Assembly (NCBI RefSeq): GCF_900105805.1
Contig: NZ_LT629788.1
Location: 3,844,001-3,908,000, forward strand
Origin: Pseudomonas moraviensis
GTDB lineage: Bacteria > Pseudomonadota > Gammaproteobacteria > Pseudomonadales > Pseudomonadaceae
DNA: 64,000 nucleotides
Reading direction: 5' to 3'
The position numbers and the translations under genes are program-made. The first letter of the stretch is position 1, and every line of letters begins with the position of its first letter. The notes below the pieces were generated by a model that was not told the DNA's origin, did not search any database, and worked only from the letters and a program-made list of their open reading frames with translations. Shown here piece by piece: positions 1 through 8,723 of the stretch.

Positions 1-1
1 C

Positions 2-3000
2 CCTGGTGTTTCAGTCTTCGCACCGAACTACAGCGCCGACAATGAACCAAAGGCCGCCTACGCCCTGACAAACACACAGAAACTGGCGGTAATGGGCGCA
101 CTGGATAGTTGGGCCGCGGTGGCGAATATCACCTTTCAGTTGACCGGTGAATCCTCGACGAGCGTGGGCGACCTGCGCTTCGGCGGTTACTCGTTGCTGG
201 ACGACGACGCAGCAGCCTGGGCTTACACTCCTTCCGAAAAGCCTAATGGCGGTGATGTCTGGATCGGACCAAACACCAGTGAACTGTTTCCGGACAAGGG
301 CACTTATGACTTCATGACATTCGTTCATGAAATCGGTCATGCCATTGGCCTGAAGCATTCGTTCGCACCATCAGCCAACAATGCCATCACGCTCGCTCCG
401 GCGCTGGATGACGTCGCCTTCACCGTCATGAGCTATAACAACAATTACTCGTACCTGCCGACCACTCCGATGGTGCTCGACATCCTGGCGATCCAGAGCC
501 TGTATGGCGCCAATACCCAGTGGATGACTGGCAACAACGTGTACTCCTGGGCACCGACACAATCTGTGTTTGAAACCATCTGGGATGCCGGCGGTGTCGA
601 TACGATCGATGCGAGCAACCAATTGGCGGCCGTCAGCCTTAACCTCAACGAAGGACAGTACAGCACGATCGGTCAGGCCTTTACTGACCAGGCCGGCAAT
701 GCCTTCAATCAAGGTCTGGCGATTGCATACGGCGCGAAGATAGAAAACGCTACCGGTTCGGTTTTCAATGACACGCTGATCGGCAACGCACTGGATAATC
801 AACTCAATGGCATGGCGGGTGCCGACAGAATGGAGGGTGGTGCCGGCAACGATATTTATATCGTCGAGAACGTCGGCGACGTGGTCGTCGAAACCGGTAC
901 TTCGCTCTCGGAAATCGACATGGTCTACTCCTACGTCGACTACACCCTGGGCAATAACGTCGAGATATTGAATCTGGTTGGTAGCGCAAATCTCAGCGGT
1001 ACCGGCAACGCGTTGAACAACACCCTGTCCGGCAACGATGGCAACAACGTACTGGACGGTGGCCTGGGCGCCGACTTCATGGCTGGCGGCGCTGGCAACG
1101 ATACTTACATCCTCGACAACGTCGGTGACGTGATCAGCGAGACCAGCACCCTGGCCAGCGAGATCGACACCGTTCGCGCCTCGATCAGCTACGCACTTGT
1201 CGCCAACGTGGAAAACCTCACGCTCACCGGCACTGCCAATAATTACGCCGTCGGCAACGCGCTGAACAACGTATTGATCGGCAATGACGGCAACAACCAA
1301 CTGGTCGGGGGGGCTGGCCTCGACACCATGATCGGCGGCAAGGGCAATGACGGCTACGGCGTCGATCAGACGGGAGAACTGGCGCTGATTCAGGAATATG
1401 CCAATGAGGGTAACGACACCATTGTCATTGAGTACAGCGCTACCGCCCAGACCAGCACCGTCAGTCTGAACCAGAGCAATCTGCTAAACGTCGAAAATCT
1501 CATCGTCAGCGGCGCAGGGGCGTTCAACCTGACGGGCAACGTGCTGAACAACACCCTGACGGGCAACAGCGACGCCAACTTCATCGACGGTGGCTGGGGC
1601 GCAGATACCATGATCGGCGGCGCCGGTAACGATACTTACATCGTTAACGACATCGCGGATGTGGTGGTCGAGACGGGTACCTCACTCTCGGAAATCGACA
1701 TGGTCTATTCCTACGTCGACTACACCTTGGGCAACAACGTCGAAATCCTCGCTCTGGCAGGTGCCGCAGACCTCAAGGCTACCGGTAATGCCCTGAACAA
1801 CACCCTCTACGGCAACGATGGCAACAACGAACTCGACGGCGGCCTGGGTGCCGACTTCATGACGGGCGGCGCTGGCAACGATACCTACATCGTCGACAAC
1901 GTCGGTGACGTGGTCAGCGAGACCAGCACCCTGGCCAGCGAGATCGACACCGTTCGCGCCTCGATCAGCTATTCTCTTGCCGCCAACGTGGAGAACCTCA
2001 CGCTCACCGGCAGTGCGAATAACTACGCCGTCGGCAACGCGCTGAACAACGTATTGATCGGCAATGACGGCAACAACCAACTGGTCGGGGGGGCTGGCCT
2101 CGACACCATGATCGGCGGCAAGGGCAACGACGGCTACGGTGTCGATCAGGCGGGAGAACTGGCGCTGATTCAGGAATATGCCGATGAGGGTAACGACACC
2201 ATCGTCATTGAGTACAGCGCTACCGCCCAGACCAGCACCGTCAGTCTGAACCAGAGCAATCTGCTAAACGTCGAAAATCTCATCATCAGCGGCGCAGGGG
2301 CGTTCAACCTGACGGGCAATGCGCTGAACAATACCCTGACCGGCAACAGCGGCAACAACGTACTGGACGGTGGCCTGGGCGCCGACTTCATGGCTGGCGG
2401 CGCTGGCAACGATACTTACATCCTCGACAACGTCGGTGACGTGATCAGCGAGACCAGCAACCTGGCCAGCGAGATCGACACCGTTCGCGCCTCGATCAGC
2501 TACGCACTTGTCGCCAACGTGGAAAACCTCACGCTCACCGGCACTGCCAATAATTACGCCGTCGGCAACGCGCTGAACAACGTATTGATCGGCAATGACG
2601 GCAACAACCAACTGGTCGGAGGGGCTGGCCTCGACACCATGATCGGCGGCAAGGGCAACGACGGCTACGGCGTCGATCAGGCGGGAGAACTGGCGCTGAT
2701 TCAGGAATATGCCGATGAGGGTAACGACACCATCGTCATTGAGTACAGCGCTACCGCCCAGACCAGCACCGTCAGTCTGAACCAGAGCAATCTGCTAAAT
2801 GTCGAAAATCTCATCGTCAGCGGCGCAGGGGCGTTCAACCTGACGGGCAACGTGCTGAACAACACCCTGACGGGCAACAGCGACGCCAACTTCATCGACG
2901 GTGGCTGGGGCGCAGATACCATGATCGGCGGCGCCGGTAACGATACTTACATCGTTAACGACATCGCGGATGTGGTGGTCGAGACAGGTGCCTCACTCTC

Positions 3001-4267
3001 GGAAATCGACATGGTCTATTCCTACGTCGACTACACCTTGGGCAACAACGTCGAAATTCTCGCTCTGGCAGGTGCCGCAGACCTCAAGGCTACCGGTAAT
3101 GCCCTGAACAACACCCTCTACGGCAACGAAGGCAACAACGTAGTCGACGGCGGCCTGGGCGCCGACTTCATGGCTGGCGGCGCTGGCAACGATACTTACA
3201 TCCTCGACAACGTCGGTGACGTGATCAGCGAGACCAGCACCCTGGCCAGCGAGATCGACACCGTTCGCGCCTCGATCAGCTACGCACTTGTCGCCAACGT
3301 GGAAAACCTCACGCTCACCGGCACTGCCAATAATTACGCCGTCGGCAACGCGCTGAACAACGTATTGATCGGCAATGACGGCAACAACCAACTGGTCGGG
3401 GGGGCTGGCCTCGACACCATGATCGGCGGCAAGGGCAACGACGGCTACGGCGTCGATCAGGCGGGAGAACTGGCGCTGATTCAGGAATATGCCAATGAGG
3501 GTAACGACACCATTGTCATTGAGTACAGCGCTACCGCCCAGACCAGCACCGTCAGTCTGAACCAGAGCAATCTGCTAAACGTCGAAAATCTCATCGTCAG
3601 CGGCGCAGGGGCGTTCAACCTGACGGGCAACGTGCTGAACAACACCCTGACGGGCAACAGCGACGCCAACTTCATCGACGGTGGCTGGGGCGCAGATACC
3701 ATGATCGGCGGCGCCGGTAACGATACTTACATCGTTAACGACATCGCGGATGTGGTGGTCGAGACGGGTACCTCACTCTCGGAAATCGACATGGTCTATT
3801 CCTACGTCGACTACACCTTGGGCAACAACGTCGAAATTCTCGCTCTGGCAGGTGCCGCAGACCTCAAGGCTACCGGTAATGCCCTGAACAACACCCTGTA
3901 CGGCAACGATGGCAACAACGTACTGGACGGTGGTGCGGGCAAAGACACGCTCATTGGGGGTAACGGAGCGGACACCTTCGTCTTCCGCGCAGTCAACGAA
4001 ATAGGCCTCGGCGCCAATCGAGACGTCATCACTGACTTCAACAGCCTGCAAGGCGACAAGATTGATCTGACGAAGTTTGATGCCAACCTGATGACTGCTG
4101 GCTTTAACGGCTTCACTTTCATCGGCGCCAATGACTTCACCGGTGCCGGGCAACTGCGCTTCGTCGACCACGTACTGTCGGGCAATGTCAGCGGCAATGC
4201 CGGCGCGGACTTCGAAATCCAGCTGGTCGGTGTGAATAGCTTCAGCGCCAACGATCTGGTGGCCTGA
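2..4267 (+). CDS. serralysin-like RTX metalloprotease (5' partial)
   Basis: Secreted zinc endopeptidase of the metzincin M10 (serralysin) type. The reading frame is open back to the first bases of the window, so the N-terminus is missing and the first ATG at 92 is internal; 1421 residues remain. The zinc motif HEIGHAIGLKH lies at 326-358 and the Met-turn VMSYN follows near 428. After about residue 240 the protein is made of RTX-type calcium-binding repeats (GGAGNDTY, GNDGNN) in blocks of about 260 residues that are almost identical in DNA. The C-terminus (GADTFVF, then a hydrophobic end in DLVA) looks like the serralysin C-terminal domain with a type I secretion signal. No type I exporter genes lie downstream, so they are upstream of the window or elsewhere. 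Typical serralysins are about 480 residues, so this is an expanded relative. Protease activity is inferred from the intact motif. Confidence 0.88.
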   Translation, partial: PGVSVFAPNYSADNEPKAAYALTNTQKLAVMGALDSWAAVANITFQLTGESSTSVGDLRFGGYSLLDDDAAAWAYTPSEKPNGGDVWIGPNTSELFPDKGTYDFMTFVHEIGHAIGLKHSFAPSANNAITLAPALDDVAFTVMSYNNNYSYLPTTPMVLDILAIQSLYGANTQWMTGNNVYSWAPTQSVFETIWDAGGVDTIDASNQLAAVSLNLNEGQYSTIGQAFTDQAGNAFNQGLAIAYGAKIENATGSVFNDTLIGNALDNQLNGMAGADRMEGGAGNDIYIVENVGDVVVETGTSLSEIDMVYSYVDYTLGNNVEILNLVGSANLSGTGNALNNTLSGNDGNNVLDGGLGADFMAGGAGNDTYILDNVGDVISETSTLASEIDTVRASISYALVANVENLTLTGTANNYAVGNALNNVLIGNDGNNQLVGGAGLDTMIGGKGNDGYGVDQTGELALIQEYANEGNDTIVIEYSATAQTSTVSLNQSNLLNVENLIVSGAGAFNLTGNVLNNTLTGNSDANFIDGGWGADTMIGGAGNDTYIVNDIADVVVETGTSLSEIDMVYSYVDYTLGNNVEILALAGAADLKATGNALNNTLYGNDGNNELDGGLGADFMTGGAGNDTYIVDNVGDVVSETSTLASEIDTVRASISYSLAANVENLTLTGSANNYAVGNALNNVLIGNDGNNQLVGGAGLDTMIGGKGNDGYGVDQAGELALIQEYADEGNDTIVIEYSATAQTSTVSLNQSNLLNVENLIISGAGAFNLTGNALNNTLTGNSGNNVLDGGLGADFMAGGAGNDTYILDNVGDVISETSNLASEIDTVRASISYALVANVENLTLTGTANNYAVGNALNNVLIGNDGNNQLVGGAGLDTMIGGKGNDGYGVDQAGELALIQEYADEGNDTIVIEYSATAQTSTVSLNQSNLLNVENLIVSGAGAFNLTGNVLNNTLTGNSDANFIDGGWGADTMIGGAGNDTYIVNDIADVVVETGASLSEIDMVYSYVDYTLGNNVEILALAGAADLKATGNALNNTLYGNEGNNVVDGGLGADFMAGGAGNDTYILDNVGDVISETSTLASEIDTVRASISYALVANVENLTLTGTANNYAVGNALNNVLIGNDGNNQLVGGAGLDTMIGGKGNDGYGVDQAGELALIQEYANEGNDTIVIEYSATAQTSTVSLNQSNLLNVENLIVSGAGAFNLTGNVLNNTLTGNSDANFIDGGWGADTMIGGAGNDTYIVNDIADVVVETGTSLSEIDMVYSYVDYTLGNNVEILALAGAADLKATGNALNNTLYGNDGNNVLDGGAGKDTLIGGNGADTFVFRAVNEIGLGANRDVITDFNSLQGDKIDLTKFDANLMTAGFNGFTFIGANDFTGAGQLRFVDHVLSGNVSGNAGADFEIQLVGVNSFSANDLVA
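1388..3920 (+). repeat. tandem near-identical 780-bp coding repeats in RTX gene
   Basis: Taking the string attcaggaatatgcc as an anchor, copies start at 1388, 2168, 2699 and 3479, giving spacings of 780, 531 and 780 bp. The 531-bp unit lacks one 249-bp (83-residue) block of the full unit, so the frame is kept. Copies differ by only a few substitutions over long stretches, which implies recent duplication or ongoing gene conversion. Each full unit encodes several RTX nonapeptide blocks (GGxGxD-like). Confidence 0.85.
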
Positions 4268-4311
4268 CGCTCTGTTCACTTGCCAGGCCAGCAACCCCGG
4301 CCGGTGAACTG

Positions 4312-4350
4312 AAAACAAACGCCCCGACTGGTTCGGGGCGTTTGTTTTTC
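4312..4350. terminator. bidirectional rho-independent terminator
   Basis: The arms gccccga and tcggggc are flanked by A-rich (aaaacaaac) and T-rich (gtttgttttt) sequence. It lies between the convergent RTX protease and LuxR genes and can serve both. Confidence 0.85.
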
Positions 4351-4370
4351 TGTCGGGTCATGGCGTGATC

Positions 4371-7106
4371 TCAATAGAGCAATCCCAGTTCCTTGGCGCG
4401 CGCCACTGCCTGGGTACGCCGCTCGACGCCCAGCTTGCTATTGATGTGGCTGGCGTGGGTTTTCACGGTGTGCAGGGAAATGAACAACTGCTCACTGATT
4501 TCCTGATTGGAACAGCCCTGTGCGATCAGGCGCAGTACCGCCAATTCACGGCTGCTGAGTTGTTCAGTGACAGAGCTTTCCACGGTGGGGCGCAACACTG
4601 CTGTTGGAAAATGCGTAAGCAATTGCTGGCTGACCGCGTTGCAAGTGAGCGCCTGCAGTTGTCCTCGCAACCAGTCGGGATGACTTTTCAGCAACGCCTC
4701 AAAAGGTTGAAAGGCACCGCCGGCAGCAGCTTCCATTGCCTGAGCCAGCGCTTTGCGGGCTTCAGGCTCTCGTCCACTCGCCAGCAATAACGCCACCTTC
4801 TGCGTCAGTGCCATCACGCTGAGCAACTGCCGCCCGGTTCGCTGACCGTTTTCATGCAACACATTCAAACGCCCTTCGGCGAGCATCGGTTGCCCTTGGA
4901 TTAAATCGAGCAATGCCTGTTGCAGCTCCACATGCAGTGGCAGCTGTGGATGAAACTCCGGCGGTGCGGCAGCATGCTCGCCGGTGTACGTCTGGCCCAG
5001 GCGCGCGAGCCACGCCTCGGCGAGATCGATACGCCCCTGCGCCAGCCACAGTTCGCATTTGACCAGCGTGATCATCGCCAGATAGTAGATCGGCGGCACG
5101 TCCCAGATGTGCATCAGGCGTTCGGCTTCGGCGAGTTCGGCGAAGGCCTTGGCGAATTCGCCACTGGCGCCGTCCAAGCGGGCGATCACGCAGTGGCCGA
5201 TCAGCACGCTGATGTCGCGACAGGCCCGCGCTTCGCCAATCCCGGCGAGCAGGCGTACGCGCGCGGCCTGAGATTGCAAACGCATCGCCAGCAGAAAACC
5301 TTCGTACAACGTGAGCCGCGCGCGTACGGCGTACAGTCGTTGCGGCGACAGACCACGCAAGCGCTCCAGCCCCTGATGCACTTCATCCAGCGCGCGCAGG
5401 ATCTCGCCCCGCGATTGCAGAACCCGGGCCCGATCGTAATGCGCCAAGGCTTCGAATAATGGATTGCCAACCCGTTGCGCCAGTTCGAGGGATTCACGGT
5501 TCAGCCCGCGTGCGCGCCACAGATCGCCGTCGGCGATCGCCAGATTGGACAGGGTCGAGAGGCACATCAGCCGCTGGCCGTAACGCTTGGCCGGCAGGCT
5601 CTCCAGCGCCTCGCCGCAATAGCGCAGGGTCAGCTCGCGATGGCCGCGTCCGCGAGCGATGATCCCGCTCAACGCCAGCCACTGCGCCAGCATCGATTTC
5701 TGCGCGGTGGCCGAGGGCGCTGGCAGAAAGCGGCTCAAATGGCTGGCCAGCTCTTCGGCGGCATCGAGTTGGCAGGCCAGCCCCAGTGCCCAGCTGTAGA
5801 GCACGATCAGCCGTGGCGTGCTGATCAGCAGGCTGTCGGGCAAGTCCATCTTCCAGCGCAGCAGCATGCCGACGTTCTGCTCGGCGAGCAGTTGTTCCTC
5901 GGACAGGTTCTGTACCAGGTTCGCGGCGACATCGAGATGCCCGGCACGCAACGCCTGCTCCACCGCTTCATCGAGCAAGCCCTGCGCATTGAACCAGCGA
6001 CAGGCGCGCAAATGCAGGGTGGCAGTCGGCACCATCGCCTGGGCGATCGGCCGGCTGCGCAACAAGTCGGAGAACAAATGGTGATAGCGATACCAGTGAC
6101 CGTGCTCGTCCAGCGGCACCAGAAATACCTGATGAGCGAGCAGAAAGCGCAGGATCTCGGCGCTGTCATGGGCTTCGCGGACGGCGTCGCACAGCTCGCT
6201 GCAAAAGCGTTCCTGCGGTGCGGTTTCGTAGAGAAAGGATTGCACGTCGGCGGGCAGGCAATCGATGACTTCTTCGAGCAGATAGTCGCGAATCAGCCCT
6301 TCCCCGCCGTTCAGCGCTTGCGGCAGCGCGGCATCGCTGCCCGCCTCGGCCACCGCCAGCAACCAGAAGCGCAGCCCGGCGACCCAGCCTTCGCTGCGCT
6401 GGATCAGGTTTTCCAGTGCCTCGCCGCGCAGTGAGCTGCTGTGCCGATCGAGCAGAGTCAGCGCTTCATCGTGGGTCAGGCGCAAATCCTGTTCGTGCAG
6501 CTCGAGCAACTGCCGCGACAGGCGCAGACGCGCCAGATGCCAGTCCGGGCGCTGCCGACTGGTGACCATCACCAGCAAGCCATCGGGCAGATGATTGAGG
6601 AAAAATTGCAGGCAACGATCCAGCACCGGCCCTTGGGCGAGGTGGTAATCGTCGAGCACCAGCAGCAGCGGTGCAGCGGGATCGAGATGCAGCGCGAGCT
6701 CGTCGAGCAGTCCGTCGAGCCATTCTTCGAAGGCGAACGGCTGATGACGCTGACGCATTTTCAGCAGGCCAAGCGCACCGGCGCCCAAGGCCGGAAAATA
6801 GTCTTGCAGACCTTCGAGCAAGCGCTCGAGAAAACGCCCGGGATCACTGTCACGCGGACTCAAGCCCAACCACAGACTTTGCCAGTGCGCGGGCAGACTC
6901 TGACAGAACTCCACCGCCAGCGAGCTCTTGCCGAACCCTGCCGGGGCGCTGACCAACAGCAACCGGCCACCCAGCCCGGCCTGCAGACGCTGGCAAAGGC
7001 GCGGCCGCAGAACATAACCGTCAGGCAGCGGCGGGCGGAAAAAACGCCCGTCCAGTGCTGCGACGGTGATGCTTGCGGGACCCGGAAGTGGGGACAGATC
7101 AGTCAT
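4371..7106 (-). CDS. MalT-like LuxR-family ATP-dependent transcriptional regulator
   Basis: Large STAND-type activator of 911 residues. The N-terminal NTPase domain has a Walker A motif (APAGFGKSS, about residues 55-63) and a downstream acidic Walker B-like stretch (LLLVLDDYH). A long helical TPR-like middle follows. The C-terminal LuxR helix-turn-helix (LSSRELAVLRLIAQG to HTVKTHASHINSKL) covers about residues 845-905. MalT, AcoK and AlkS have this architecture and length and bind an inducer plus ATP. It lies 225 bp downstream of the DUF1302/DUF1329 pair on the same strand but beyond a terminator, so it probably has its own promoter in 7107-7265. By position it is a candidate regulator of that cluster (inference). 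Confidence 0.85.
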   Translation of the reverse strand: MTDLSPLPGPASITVAALDGRFFRPPLPDGYVLRPRLCQRLQAGLGGRLLLVSAPAGFGKSSLAVEFCQSLPAHWQSLWLGLSPRDSDPGRFLERLLEGLQDYFPALGAGALGLLKMRQRHQPFAFEEWLDGLLDELALHLDPAAPLLLVLDDYHLAQGPVLDRCLQFFLNHLPDGLLVMVTSRQRPDWHLARLRLSRQLLELHEQDLRLTHDEALTLLDRHSSSLRGEALENLIQRSEGWVAGLRFWLLAVAEAGSDAALPQALNGGEGLIRDYLLEEVIDCLPADVQSFLYETAPQERFCSELCDAVREAHDSAEILRFLLAHQVFLVPLDEHGHWYRYHHLFSDLLRSRPIAQAMVPTATLHLRACRWFNAQGLLDEAVEQALRAGHLDVAANLVQNLSEEQLLAEQNVGMLLRWKMDLPDSLLISTPRLIVLYSWALGLACQLDAAEELASHLSRFLPAPSATAQKSMLAQWLALSGIIARGRGHRELTLRYCGEALESLPAKRYGQRLMCLSTLSNLAIADGDLWRARGLNRESLELAQRVGNPLFEALAHYDRARVLQSRGEILRALDEVHQGLERLRGLSPQRLYAVRARLTLYEGFLLAMRLQSQAARVRLLAGIGEARACRDISVLIGHCVIARLDGASGEFAKAFAELAEAERLMHIWDVPPIYYLAMITLVKCELWLAQGRIDLAEAWLARLGQTYTGEHAAAPPEFHPQLPLHVELQQALLDLIQGQPMLAEGRLNVLHENGQRTGRQLLSVMALTQKVALLLASGREPEARKALAQAMEAAAGGAFQPFEALLKSHPDWLRGQLQALTCNAVSQQLLTHFPTAVLRPTVESSVTEQLSSRELAVLRLIAQGCSNQEISEQLFISLHTVKTHASHINSKLGVERRTQAVARAKELGLLY

Positions 7107-7267
7107 GGCCGGCTCTTGTTCGAAGGCGATTGGCGGCGTTGCAGATGTCCGCAGCCTAGCCTTAATCGAACCGGTTATGAAGGTTGCTGCTACAAATGGC
7201 TACAAAAAGCCTACATCCACTGCGCCCCTCCCCTCCGGCAGCTCCTACAAAAAGCGATTTCAAAAGC

Positions 7268-7301
7268 CGAAAAAACGCCCCGAACCAGTCGGGGCGTTTT
7301 C
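7268..7301 (-). terminator. rho-independent terminator after DUF1329 gene
   Basis: Arms aacgccccga and tcggggcgtt with a short loop. Read on the minus strand the stem is followed by a T run (complement of 7269-7275). It separates the DUF1302-DUF1329 pair from the LuxR gene. Confidence 0.8.
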
Positions 7302-7331
7302 ATGAGGATGCGGCCTCGGGTTCAAGCAGCT

Positions 7332-8696
7332 TTAGCGCACACCATCCTGACGCAGAGCGGCCGGGGTGAAGTCGCTGGTGGTGGCGGTGAAACCGAAGTC
7401 ATACGCCTGCTTCTCTTCGTTCTTCATGCCCAGCGCCAGATAACGGCCGGACTGCAGGTCGTAAAGGGTTTCGAGGGCGTACCACGGCACTTGCTTGTCG
7501 TAGTAGTTCTCGGCATGCGCCTCGGCCACACGCCACAGTTGACCACGACCGTCGTAGTGGTCGATCACCGCGGCTTGCCAGGTGTCCTCGTCGATGTAGA
7601 AGTCACGTTTGGCGTAGATGTGGCGCTGACCTTCCTTCAGGGTCGCTGTGACATGCCAGACGCGGCGCAGCTCGTAACGTGCCAGGTCCTGGTTGATGTG
7701 ACCGGCCTTGATGATGTCCGAGTACTTCAGTTTTGGATCGTCGAGCTTGTAGCTGTCGGAGGCGATGTACATCTCCTTCTTGCCTTCGAGCTTCCAGTCG
7801 TAGCGATCCGGCGCGCCGTTGTACATATCGAGGTTGTCGGAAGTACGCAGGCCGTCGGCGGCGGTACCCGGGCCGTCATACGACACTTGCGGAGCACGAC
7901 GCACCCGACGCTGACCGGCGTTGTAGACCCACGCCGAACGCGGCTCTTTGACCTGATCGAGAGTCTCGTGCACCAGCAGTACGCCACCGGCCAGACGCGC
8001 CGGCGCGGTCACTTTCTGCTTGAAGTAGAACAGGATGTTGCCCGGGTTCGCCGGATCGTAGTCCTTCATCTTGTCGCGGAACACGAACTGATCCTGGAAG
8101 TACACCAGGCTGTACGAGCCGTTCGGTTGCGGCGTGGCCTGGGTCACCAGACGGGTCACGCTGCCGCCGCGATAACGGGTGATGTGGTTCCAGATCACTT
8201 CCACACCGGTTTTCGGGATCGGGAACGGCACGGCGGTATCGAAGTTTTCCAGACCGTTGCCGCCGGACACCAGATTAGTGCTGGTCGCATTCTTCTTGAT
8301 GGCAGCGAATACGTCATCCGGCACGGTGGCGCCGCGATGGGACGGATAGACCGGCATCTTGAAGGTTTCCGGGTAGCGCTTGAACATCGCGTACTGGCCC
8401 GGGGCAAGCTTGTCCTTGTACTTGTCGACGTCCTTGGCAGTGATGGTGAACAGCGGCTGCTCACTGGCGTAAGGGTTGGACAGGAAGCCTTTGCTGTCGA
8501 CGCTGCCGGCATTTTTCGGCAGCGGTTTCCAGGCCGGGATCGAACCGTCGGCGTTACCGGCCATCTCCGCGCCCATCGGCGTCAGGCTCTTGCCCAGTTT
8601 ATCCGCTTCGGCAGCAGGCACCGCCGCCATGACGCCGGTCGCCAGCAGCGACAGGCCCAGAACACCGGCGTGGAACAGACTCTTTGTTATTTTCAT
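7332..8696 (-). CDS. DUF1329 domain-containing exported protein
   Basis: 454 residues with a clear Sec signal peptide (MKITKSLFHAGVLGLSLLAT, cut near VMAAVPA). The mature part is typical of the DUF1329 family, often described as LolA/LolB-like folds that may handle lipidic molecules in the periplasm. It follows the DUF1302 gene by 27 bp on the same strand, so the two form an operon. This pairing recurs in pseudomonads and in sterol, terpene or ester degraders, often next to RND-like transporters or acyl-CoA enzymes. The exact substrate cannot be read from sequence. Uptake or export of a hydrophobic ester or acid is an inference from the neighbouring acyl-CoA ligase. Confidence 0.85.
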   Translation of the reverse strand: MKITKSLFHAGVLGLSLLATGVMAAVPAAEADKLGKSLTPMGAEMAGNADGSIPAWKPLPKNAGSVDSKGFLSNPYASEQPLFTITAKDVDKYKDKLAPGQYAMFKRYPETFKMPVYPSHRGATVPDDVFAAIKKNATSTNLVSGGNGLENFDTAVPFPIPKTGVEVIWNHITRYRGGSVTRLVTQATPQPNGSYSLVYFQDQFVFRDKMKDYDPANPGNILFYFKQKVTAPARLAGGVLLVHETLDQVKEPRSAWVYNAGQRRVRRAPQVSYDGPGTAADGLRTSDNLDMYNGAPDRYDWKLEGKKEMYIASDSYKLDDPKLKYSDIIKAGHINQDLARYELRRVWHVTATLKEGQRHIYAKRDFYIDEDTWQAAVIDHYDGRGQLWRVAEAHAENYYDKQVPWYALETLYDLQSGRYLALGMKNEEKQAYDFGFTATTSDFTPAALRQDGVR

Positions 8697-8723
8697 AAAT
8701 TCGTTCGTCCTGAAATGCAGTGC

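Noticed and set aside
371..1300. Open frames antisense to the RTX repeats
   Set aside because: They recur with each DNA repeat because the repeats are identical; no sign of their own translation.
7230..7256. Partial copy of family C repeat (ggcagctcctacaaaaag)
   Set aside because: Only about half an arm is present and no partner is seen; too short to list as an element.
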